This document shows, piece by piece, positions 40,201-52,200 of a DNA stretch of 64,000 bases. The stretch is from Sycon ciliatum. Lineage: Eukaryota; Porifera; Calcarea; Leucosolenida; Sycettidae. The stretch is from assembly GCF_964019385.1 (NCBI RefSeq), contig NC_088655.1, forward strand, positions 22,711,627-22,775,626, read 5' to 3'. The position numbers were made by a program, and so were the translations under genes. The first letter of the stretch is position 1, and each line of letters starts with the position of its first letter. Under the pieces are notes generated by a model that saw only the letters and a program-made list of their open reading frames with translations, did no database searches and was not told the DNA's origin.

Positions 40201-43200
40201 ACAGCTTTAATTTGGTATTTGTGTATTTGTTTGTGTGTTTGTGTCACGCCTGGCGCTATCCTGTATCTGTCCCGTACTGTACTGTACCATCAAACACAGC
40301 TGGCCACATACAGCTGGCCGCAATATTCAAATAGGGCTTTCAAACGCAAGATCATAACGTGAAGCAACTTGGAAGAATGAGTATGAATGCGAAGTGTATG
40401 GGGGAATGCATGTAAGGCGATAGTGCTGGTTCGAATCCCAGGTTATGCCGAAAAAAATAGGAGAATTGAAAAATTTATAACATCCTTATGCTTTTTTGCC
40501 TAGGTCATCAAGGCAGTAGACGGTGTCATATTATCCTCGACCGTACCTGTCCCGTACCTGTCCCGTACCTGTCCCGGTGCCATCAAAGATGGCTGGCCAC
40601 AATGCACATTCAAATAGGGCTTTCAAATGCAAGATCATAACGTGAAGCAACTTGGAAGAATTGGTATGTATGCGAAGTGTATCGGGGGATGCATGCAGGG
40701 CGATAGTGCGGGTTCGAATCCCAGGTTATGTCTAAAAAAAAAATGGAGAAGTTTATAAGAATTTATAACATCACAGGGTCAGCCACAACTTGATCCTGGA
40801 GTCGGTTTCCGGGTGGTGCTCGTCAAATGCTTGCGACTGGATTAAAGACTTCATCAGTGACCGTAATATCTGTGTCCGAGTTGGGCAAAGTCAATCTGAT
40901 CCGTTGCCCATCACAGCTGGGGTGCCTCAGGGGTCTCATCTCGGCCCCCTCCTCAATAATCTATGCACAAACTCTTTTCCTGATGCCCTGTCTCCAGTAC
41001 TCTCTCTCTTTTTGCCCAGCTATCTCAGCGCAAACGTGGCAACTCCTTGTCCCCCAATCGTGGTTTGTTGCAGGATCAAAAAGTCTTTCGTTGTAGTTAC
41101 AACCCACTCCCTTCCATGGCCGCCCCACCTCCAAAGTCGGTGCGACGGGCCTGGGCTGTACCATTTGTGTGCAATCATAGCCTTTCTTCTTGCCAAACGA
41201 GAGAGCTTGGGGAAGAAACTCCTTGTCTTGGTCAGCAGCCTGCCTGTCGTCGTCTTCATCAGCTTCGCCATCACCACCGGTAGTATACATGTAGGTAGCG
41301 GGTCGCTTGGAATCGCCATCGGAGTCTCCAGTGTGTGCCGTGGGGAGAGAAGGGTGATCCACGCTAGCACCCTGACTGTGCTGCAAGCTAATAAGCAGGG
41401 CCAAGCCCAGGAAGGCAAGAAACATGATTCTCATCTTGATTCGTCGCAGGGAGCTGCAGCGGTTTGAGCCATGGGGGTCTGGGGTCGAATCACGTTGTTT
41501 TATTTAAAACTGCACCGCTGCCACCAATGTAATGGGTAGCCGAGTGGTAGGCGCGGTGAAATCAACAAGAATTAGTTTTATTCTACTTCTTTCAGGTACA
41601 CACCTGAGATATAATTATTAGTGAAAGAAGAAGCGGCAAAATAAATAACTTTCTCTCCGGTGCTCACCTAGAGGTTGACTACTTCTTCTTCGAGTTAGCT
41701 TTCGTTGCTATCTAATCTAATCTTCATCAAAACAGAAATGCGCAGCCGCTTTTATGCAGCAGACGCCGTACGCTTACATACGGAGATACACTAAATATAC
41801 ATCAGGCAAAGATCCGTATTAGTTCCGTACTGCTTCCGTATTGGTCGGGCAGGGACACTACACATGCACATGTACTTGTACACTACAAGTAGTACAGTGC
41901 ACTAGTGATGTACATGTATCAGTACTTCAGTATATCACTCCCCCTCTAAGCTATACACTTCACCAATGCATCACATGCAGTGCGAGGATTCATTTGATAC
42001 CAATATCACCATATAGGGAGATCACCTGCTTTGAAAGACCAGCTGTTTATACGACCACTTTGGGCTGGAACCATGCATGGTCGCTAAAACCAGGTTTCAC
42101 CTGTATTAAGAAAAATCGCAAAGTGTCTATGTGCCACGCAAAACTACAATCAGGCTCTTCTGTCGTCTACCTTCTTGATTGACTAACCATTTCGTTCGGA
42201 CAATTAACACAACAATCGAGGACGTCTTTGCAGTGTAAAACACAGCTATACTGGAGCTGAAAGAAAGAATAAAAAACATGGTCATAGTCAGACTCGAGTA
42301 CACGCGTACCCTCCTGGCAGGATCAGCGGATGTCGCTCATAAATGCGCAGCTTTGGGTGACGTGTTATACACCGTCGATGCATTGCAGCTGATCGTCTAC
42401 ACTAATGAACAGAAATTGGTGTTTCTGGCCACACAACTCGTGCGTACATAATGAGTGTTACCGATCCCAAGACTGTCGAAGTTTTGGCATGGCCCTGGGC
42501 TTGAAATTTGTTTATGACAACACAAGTTTATGAATATCAATTGCCAGAGTAGCCAAACCAAGCTGCAATGTACCGTAGCATGCTAGCACGGTAGTGTTCA
42601 TCTGTGGGACTGGGGTATGCGATTGCCCTTCGACAGGGAACATTAGTCTTCGTTTCTCCTTCGAGCTTTGATATCGAGCGGAGAGTGATTTCAATCCGCT
42701 CTCAAAGACGTTACCTGTCGTGTATGTTCTTGAAAGCACTTGGAGCCATGATAACAGGTGAAATGCAGTGCACAGACCAATAAACGTCCTTCCATTTGTT
42801 CAATCGCACTATCGAAGGAGTCAGATCGAGACCATGGCAAATTTAAAAGGAAGGAGATTTCAAGAAAATACTTTGATTTCATTCACCACTGTCACTAGTT
42901 ACTGCACAAAAATCGACCTTGAAAGAAGAAAACGGCAATCGCTGGTCATGGCATCCATGCGTCACAAAGTGGTGAGTAGTACCACGCTGGCCGCTAGCCA
43001 CTGTGGTCTTTAGTAACAGGTTTTACACTATAGAAGCACAATAATATACTGTATAGCAGGACATTTTCGGACGGAAATATTTTCGGACAAAGCCGAATTT
43101 CGACCTTTCATACGGATTATATTTTTGTACAGTGGTGCATGCTAAATGCACGTGTTGGCTTGCGGTACGCATGTATAGTGTACATAACTTCACAGGAACA

Positions 43201-46200
43201 AATTTTAGTGCGGAATTAATTTTAGTACAAAAGGAGGCCGTGAACGAAATCGTCCGAAAATTAATTCCGTCCGAAAATTTCCTGCTATACAGTACACAGA
43301 AGCAGTAGATTGTTTTACTACCACCACATTTGCACTTAAAGCTGTAAGCATCCCGGTAACATGGAACAAAATAGAATCCTACGGTCAACTACTGAGATGG
43401 ACAATTCTTCATTTTCAAATACTTTTGTTACTAAGTTTATTTTATTTATTTAATTTATTTCTGCACCTCGTGGCATGTCAAGACAGCCAATTGAATCGAG
43501 GAGAGGGTGAGACCAACCACGGAAGAAGAGAAAAAAAGAAAATGAAGAGCACGTACACAAAGTGGGAAGGGATAAGCAACTTAAAAAGCAATGGGATGCT
43601 CAGCGAGCTATGCAGCGGAAGTGGTGACTGTGACTTTGTTTACTGGGAGATACTGAAGTGCTGTCTGACGAGGGTACGGAATTTGGGCATATCTGGAGCT
43701 TGTCTAACACTGGGAGGCAGTTGGAGCCACGTGGAGTAGGAGGAAAAGAAAGGGGAATTTACGAATAGGGTAGACCTAGCTAGGGGGAGACGAACGCAGC
43801 TTCGGGTGGTTAGGACACACATTTTTATTTCGATGTTTCTTGTCCCCTAAAAATCTAAAAACGTATGCAAGAGGTGGAAAAAATGACCGTGAAATTTTTT
43901 TATTAGATATATGTACAAAAGAGAAAGACCAAGGAACTACAAGTTACGGTATACACTATACTGTTACTTCCTCCGCAAACAAAAAGTTCGTGATGGATTT
44001 TGATGGATACGAAAACGCTCAGAACAGGTCAACAACAGTTTGTATCGACTGCAAATCACTGGACGAAGGTGATTCAGCCTATGCACAGCGTCTTTACAAG
44101 AGAAACTGTTCGCGGAATGAGCAGAGAGTTCAGTTTGCGTCGCTTTCGCTCGATCCATTTTTGACCTGCGTGGCTGTTGTCATCTGCTGCACGCGAGTCG
44201 TCATGTGCTGTACCCGAGTTGTCATCTCTCTCGAGTCATGGTTCAGCTCGTTTCAGCCTTGCCTCGACTTCTTTGATCACACTCTGCTGACCTTGATGTC
44301 GCCGTCGTTCAAGTAAGTTGGCTTTCAAGCTGCGTGATCCGCCGCGATGGCGATTATTCGTTTCCACCAGGGAGTCGTGAAATTTTTTTACGACTCCCTG
44401 GTTTCATCTTCACTCTCCAGAACTCTGCGAAACGAGAAGTAAACTTTCCCCAGCCAAACTGATTCCATTTTCTCTAATGGATACCAGCACTGAATGGCAG
44501 CGGCCAGCAAGTCCAGTCGACTTTCTTTAGCCACGAGACTCGCATCGGATTGCAGACTTCTGAAAGAATGCATGGTCATCAGCATTCGAATCAGGGCTTT
44601 GTGCAGGTTGAGCAAGAACGTGAGTTCAGAATTATATTCACTGAGCCGTGCGCCAAGCAACGCAATATCCCCTCGGAGAAGTGGTATTTCAGTTTCGCTC
44701 GCCATGACTGTCATCACCTATGTTTCCACAGCGCAGCCATCGACTCTGCACGGCTTGTTGTGAAAGGTCGCTTTCCTTGCATCGTACCTCTGTCATGGCA
44801 TGCCAGGGAAGGCCAAGAAAGTGATTGCCACTCATTTCACGGCAGTTTGCGCCCAAATCAGCCCCTCAAAATTCCATCACGAAGTTTTTGTTAACGGAGG
44901 AAGTAGTTCCTTGGTCTTTCTCTTTTGTATAAATTGAACCTTGGCTCTCCATCTGAGTCTATTAGACCTTTGTTCACACCCAAATCCACCAATACACCAT
45001 TCAAAATACCATCCACAGCTAGTAACTAGTATGTGGTAGGAGCTTCTGTCACAATCTGTGCATGTGCAGCTAGATTGCGCACAAAATGCCGACCTCGCAT
45101 CATGTGTCGCGCAGGCCAGGCCACATGTAATGTACATGTGCTTGAGTGTGCTGGTCTCCACATGCACAGTCAGTGCAGCACAGTTTTTTTTTCTTTTTTT
45201 CTTCCAGACTCCTGAATCGTATGCGCGCGGGTGACGAGAAACATAGAAATAAAAATGTATGGCCTTAGCAGTTAAACGAAAGAGCTTGGAAGCTCAGGGC
45301 CCTACGCTATGCTTTTTTTGCCTTGATGACCTAGACAAAAAAAGCATAGGGGTGTTATAAATTCTTAAAAAATTCCTTTTTTTTTAAGACATACCCTGGG
45401 ATTCGAACCCGCACTATCGCGCGTCCTGCATGCATCCTCCGATACACTTCGCATACATACTAATTCTTCCAAGTTGCTTCACGTTATGATCTTGCATTTG
45501 AAAGCCCTATTTGAATATGCATTGTGGCAGCCGTCTTTGATGGTACGGTACGGTACGGGATAGGTACGGCACAGGTACGATCGAGGGTAATACGACACCG
45601 TCTACCGCCTTGATGACGGCAAAAAAAGCATAAGGATGTTATAAATTTTTCAATTCTCCTATTTTTTTTTAAGGCATATCCTGGGATTCGATCCCGCACT
45701 ATCGCCCTACATGCATTCCCCCATACACTTCGCATTCATACCCATTCTTCCAAGTTGCTTCACGTCATGGCCTTGCGTTTGAAAGCCCTATTTGAATATT
45801 GCGGCCAGCTGTATGTGGCCAGCTAGCTGTGTTTGATGGTACGGTACGGTACGGGACAGATATGGGATAGCGCCAGGCGTGACACAAACACACAAACAAA
45901 CAAACACACAAATACCAAATTAAAGCTGTGTGGACCCTGGCTAGCGCCAGACGTTACTGAAGTAACGTCTTCTGCATAGCTACGGGAATAAAATCAGTTT
46001 GTGTTCTGCAACAAATATGCGTCGTATATTTATTCTCAGCTATTTTCGGCCAGGTCTTGTGTGGCTGAAAATTGGTGGCAGTAGTTTTTGTTTTTGTTTT
46101 GCAAGGTTCAATGCGACAGTGTATAATGGCGGCAGCAGTACATATCGAAAATTAGATACGGCCAAAATGGGTTTTACCCTTGGGCTAAAACCCATAAGCC

Positions 46201-49200
46201 CTGGGCAGAAAATGTGTAGACTTGAAGTTCTTGGCCAACACTTACCAGGAACAGCGAGTGGTTGGCAGAATGTACCATTCCCGGAGTGGCCCGGTAGGCA
46301 AATACAAGAATAGCACTGTTGAGTTCCGTTCAAAGCCCTAGATCCATTCAGAGATGAACACGTACTGTTGCCGCTGCATTGATGCAGCCCTGCACTGCAT
46401 GCATCCACTGCAAGACTGCAGCCGTGGCCGGTCCACTTGTAGAACGCCGGACATTGACACAGGTATGAACCCTGCGTATCTGCGCACGAAGCGCAAACAG
46501 CACACTCGCTTTCCTCCGCCGGGGAATTGCAGCTGCCGCACGGACTGCCATTGCATTCATTCACATTGCTGCAAGCGAGTCCATTCCATACATACCCTTG
46601 TTCGCATTCGCAAGAGTAGGAACCAACCGTGTCAGTACACGTCGCTTCACCTGAGCAAGTGTGCACTGCCTCTATGCATTCATTGACATTGTAACATTCC
46701 CCAGTGACTCTCAAGGCAAACCCGCCACTGCAACTACAGTTAAAACCACCGGGTGTGTTTGTACACGTGGGTGATGATGCGGTGCAGTTATGGCCACCTG
46801 AGGTGCACTCGTCCAAATCAGAACAGCCGTTGGAATCGCCAGTAAACCCGGCAGCACAGCGACAAAAATAGCTGCCATCCGTATTGCTACAGTTTGCGTT
46901 GCCCGCACACGTACCTGCACGATCACATTCATTAATGTCATGGCAACTGTGCCCATTACCACTAAATCCAGCATTGCACATGCAGCTATAGGACACGTCA
47001 GAACGTGTGCAAGAAGCATTGCGGTGGCAGCGTGGTGCATTACATTGGTTGACAACGGTACAGGGCACACCTTTCCCCGTGAAACCAGTCTGGCAAGCAC
47101 ATTCGAAAGACCCATTTGTGTTACGGCAGGTTGCATTGGCATGACAACTGTGTCCTCCAGTGCGGCATTCATCAATGTCAGAGCAGTGAGTACCATTTCC
47201 TGTAAAACCATCCTGGCAAGCGCATTCTAATGAACCATTTTTGTTGTTGCAGATTGCATTTGTATGGCAACTGTGTCCTCTTCTCCGGCACTCCTTAATG
47301 TCCGAGAAATGGGTATCATTTCCTGTAATGCCATCCTGTAAAACGCATTCAAATGAGCCTTTCGTGTTTTTGCAGGTTGCATTGGCATGACAACTGTGTC
47401 CTCCAGTGCGGCATTCATCAATATCAGAGCAGTGAGTACCATTTCCTGTAAAACCGTTCTGGCAAGCGCACTCAAATGACCCTTTTGTGTTTTTGCAGGT
47501 TGAATTGGCATGACAACTGTGTCCTCCTGTTATGCATTCATCAATGCCAGAGCAGTGAGTACCATTTCCTGTAAAACCATTCTTGCAAGCGCATTCAAAT
47601 GAACCGTTTGTGTTTTTGCAGGTTGCATTGGCATGACAACTGTGTCTTCCTGTTATGCATTCCCCAATGTCAGAGCAGTGAGTACCATTTCCTGTAAAAC
47701 CATTAAGGCAAGCGCATTCAAATGAGCCTTTTTTGTTCTTGCAGGTTTCATTGGCATGACAACTGTGTCCTCCACTGCGACATTCATCAATGTCAGAGCA
47801 GTGAGTACCATTTCCTGTAAAACCATTCTGGCAAGCGCATTCAAATGAACCTTTCGTGTTATTGCAGGTTGCATTGGCATGGCAACTGTGTCCCCCAGTG
47901 TTGCATTCATCAATGTCAGAGCAGTGAGTACCATTTCCTGTAAAACCATTCTGGCAAGCGCATTCAAATGAACCTTTCGTGTTATTGCAGGTTGCATTGG
48001 CATGACAACTATGTCCTCCAGTGCGGCATTGATCAATGTCAGAACAGTGAGTACCATTTCCTGCAAAACCATTCTGGCAAGCGCATTCTAATGAACCTTT
48101 TGTGTTTTTGCAGGTTGCATTGGCATGACAACTATGTCCTCCAGTGCGGCATTCATAAATGTCAGAGCAGTGAGTACCATTTCCTTTAAAACCAATCTGG
48201 CAAACGCATTCATATGAACTTTTCGTGTGATTGCAGGTTGCATTGGCATGACAACTGTGTCCTCCAGTGCGACATTCATCAATGTCAGAGCAGTGAGTAC
48301 CATTTCCTGTAAAACCATTCTGGCAAGCGCATTCAAATGAACCTTTTGTGTTGTTGCAGGTTGCATTGGCATGACAACTGTGTCCTCCAGTGCGACATTC
48401 ATCAATGTCAGAGCAGTGAGTACCATTTCCTGTAAAACCATTCTGGCAAGCGCATTCTAATGAACCTTTTGTGTTTTTGCAGGTTGCATTGGCATGACAA
48501 CTGTGTCCTCCAGTGCGACATTCATCAATGTCAGAGCAGTGAGTACCATTTCCTGTAAAACCATTCTGGCAAGTGCATTCAAATGAACCTTTCGTGTTAT
48601 TGCAGGTTGCATTGGCATGACAACTGTGTCCTCCAGTGCGACATTCATCAATGTCAGAGCAGTGAGTACCATTTCCTGTAAAACCATTCTGGCAAGCGCA
48701 TTTAAATGAACCTTTTGTGTTGTTGCAGGTTGCATGGGCTTGACAACTGTGTCCTCGAGTGCGACATTCATGAATGTCAGAGCAGTGAGTACCATTTCCT
48801 GTAAAACCATTCTGGCAAGTGCATTCAAATGAACCTTTTGTGTTATTGCAGGTTGCATTGGCATGACAACTGTGTGCTCCAGTGCGACATTCATCAATGT
48901 CAGAGCAGTGAGTACCATTTCCTGTAAAACCATTCTGGCAAGCGCATTCTAATGAACCTTTTGTGTTTTTGCAGGTTGCGTTGGCATGGCAACTGTGTAC
49001 TCCAGTTTTGCATTCAGAAATGTAAGAGCAGTGAGTATCATTTCCTGTAAAACCATTCTGGCAAGTGCATTCAAATGAACCTTTTGTGTTGTTGCAGGTT
49101 GCATTGGCATGACAACTGTGTCCTCCAGTGCGACATTCATCAATGTCAGAGCAGTGAGTACCATTTCCTGTAAAACCATTCTGGCAAGCGCATTCTAATG

Positions 49201-52200
49201 AACCTTTTGTGTTTTTGCAGGTTGCGTTGGCATGGCAACTGTGTACTCCAGTTTGGCATTCAGAAATGTCAGAGCAGTTAGTATCATTTCCTGTAAAACC
49301 ATTCTGGCAAGCGCATTCAAATGAACCTTTCGTGTTTTTGCAGGTAGCATTGGCATGACAACTGTGTCCTCCAGTGCGGCATTCATCAATGTCAGAGCAG
49401 TGAGTACCATTTCCTGTAAAACCATTCTTGCAAGCGCATTCAAATGAACCTTTCGTGTTATTGCAGGTTGCTTTGGCATGACAACTGTGTCCTCCAGTGC
49501 GGCATTCATCAATGTCAGAGCAGCGAGTACCATTTCCTGTAAAACCATTCTGGCAAGCGCATTCAAATGAACCTTTTGTGTTTTTGCAGGTTGCATTGGC
49601 ATGACAACTGTGTCCTCCAGTACGGCATTCATCAATGTCAGAGCAATGAGTACCATTTCCTGTAAAACCATTCTGGCAAGTGCATTCAAATGAACCTTTT
49701 GTGTTATTGCAGGTTGCATTGGCATGACAACTGTGTCCTCCAGTGCGACATTCATCAATGTCAGAGCAGTGAGTACCATTTCCTGTAAAACCATTCTGGC
49801 AAGCGCATTCAAATGAACCTTTTGTGTTTTTGCAGGTTGCATTGGCATGACAACTGTGTCCTCCAATGCGGCATTCATCGATGTCAGAGCAGTGAGTACC
49901 ATTTCCTGTAAAACCATTCTGGCAAGCGCATTCAAATGAACCTTTCCTGTTATTGCAGGTTGCTTTGGCATGACAACTGTGTCCTCCAATGCGGCATTCA
50001 TCAATGTCAGAGCAATGAGTACCATTTCCTGTTAAACCATTATGGCAAGCGCATTCTAATGAACCTTTTGTGTTTTTGCAGGTTGCATTGGCATGACAAC
50101 TGTGTCCTCCAGTGTGGCATTCATCAATGTCAGAGCAGTGAGTACCATTTCCTGTAAAACCATTCTGGCAAGCGCATTCAAATGAACCTTTCCTGTTATT
50201 GCAGGTTGCATTGGCATGACAACTGTGTCCTCCAGTGCGACATTCATCAATGTCAGAGCAGTGAGTACCATTTCCTGTAAAACCATTCTGGCAAGCGCAT
50301 TCTAATGAACCTTTTGTGTTTTTGCAGGTTGCATTGGCATGGCAACTGTGTCCTCCAGTGTTGCATTCATCAATGTCAGAGCAGTGAGTACCATTTCCTG
50401 TAAAACCATTCTGGCAAGCGCATTCAAATGAACCTTTCCTGTTATTGCAGGTTGCATTGGCATGACAACTGTGTCCTCCAGTGCGACATTCATCAATGTC
50501 AGAGCAGTGAGTACCATTTCCTGTAAAACCATTCTGGCAAGCGCATTCTAATGAACCTTTCGTGTTATTGCAGGTTGCATTGGAATGACAACTGTGTCCT
50601 CCAGTGTGGCATTCATCAATGTCAGAGCAGTGAGAACCATTTCCTGTAAAACCATTCTGGCAAGCGCATTCAAATGAACCTTTCGTGTTATTGCAGGTTG
50701 CATTGGCATGACAACTGTGTCCTCCAGTGTTGCATTCATCAATGTCAGAGCAGTGAGTACCATTTCCTATAAAACCATTCTGGCAAGCGCATTTAAATGA
50801 ACCTTTCGTGTTATTGCAGGTTGCATTGGCGTGACAACTGTGTCCTCCAGTGTGGCATTCATCAATGTCAGAGCAGTGAGTACCATTTCCTGTAAAACCA
50901 TTCCGGCAAGCGCATTCTAATGAACCTTTTGTGTTTTTGCAGGTTGCGTTGGCATGGCAACTGTGTCCTCCAGTGTGGCATTCATCAATGTCAGAGCAGT
51001 GAGCACCATTTCCTGTAAAACCATTCCGGCAAGCGCATTCTAATGAACCTTTTGTGTTTTTGCAGGTTGCATTGGCATGGCAACTGTGTGCTCCAGTGTG
51101 GCATTCATCAATGTCAGAGCAGTGAGTACCATTTCCTGTAAAACCATTCTGGCAAGCGCATTCAAATGAACCTTTCGTGTTATTGCAGGTTGCATTGCCA
51201 TGACAACTTGATCCTCCAGTGCGGCATTCATCAATGTCAGAGCAGTGAGTACCATTTCCTGTAAAACCATTCTGGCAAGCGCATTCAAATGAACCTTTCG
51301 TGTTATTGCAGGTTGCATTGGCATGACAACTGTGTCCTCCAGTGCGGCATTCATCAATGTCAGAGCAGTGAGTACCATTTCCTGTAAAACCATTCTGGCA
51401 AGCGCATTGAAATGAACCTTTTGTGTTATTGCAGATTGCATTGGGATGACAACTGTGTCCTCCAGTGCGGCATTCATCAATGTCACAGCACTGAGTACCA
51501 TTTCTTTTAAAACCATTCTGGCAAGCGCATACAAATGAACCTTTCGTGTTATTGCAGGTTGCTTTGGCATGACAACTGTGTCCTCCAGTGCGGCATTCAT
51601 CAATGTCAGAGCAGTGAGTACCATCTCCTGTAAAACCATTCTGGCAAGCGCATTCAAATGAACCTTTTGTGTTTTTGCAGGTTGCATTGGCATGGCAACT
51701 GTGTCCTCCAGTGTGGCATTCATCAATGTCAGAGCAGTGAGTACCATTTCCTGTAAAACCATTCTGGCAAGCGCATTCAAATGAACCTTTTGTGTTTTTG
51801 CAGGTTGCATTGGCATGGCAACTGTGTCCTCCAGTGCGACATTCATCAATGTCAGAGCAGTGAGTACCAATTCCTGTAAAACCATTCTGGCAAGCGCATT
51901 CAAATGAACCTTTCGTGTTATTGCAGGTTGCATTGGCGTGACAACTGTGTCCTCCAGTGTGGCATTCATCAATGTCAGAGCAGTGAGCACCATTTCCTGT
52001 AAAACCATTCCGGCAAGCGCATTCTAATGAACCTTTTGTGTTTTTGCAGGTTGCATTGGCATGGCAACTGTGCGCTCCAGTGTGGCATTCATCAATGTCA
52101 GAGCAGTGAGTACCATTTCCTGTGAAACCATTCTGGCAAACGCATTCAAATGAACCTTTCGTGTTATTGCAGGTTGCATTGCTATGGCAACTTGATCCTC

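Larger units (their letters stand above)
33711..46245. other. Intron 1 of the EGF receptor candidate (12.5 kb, repeat-rich)
   Basis: In order it holds a CT-rich microsatellite, a LINE 3' end, an 809-bp-arm inverted repeat, a DNA transposon, MITEs, two inverted arrays of tRNA-derived SINEs, a LINE reverse transcriptase piece, a small signal-peptide ORF, a second LINE 3' end and a foldback element. Hidden small exons cannot be excluded. Confidence 0.6.

Noticed and set aside
40961..41434. The signal-peptide ORF as first exon of the transmembrane/tail gene
   Set aside because: No phase-1 donor was convincing in it, while the EGF exon at 46246 has a perfect one in the right phase; kept as a separate low-confidence ORF.
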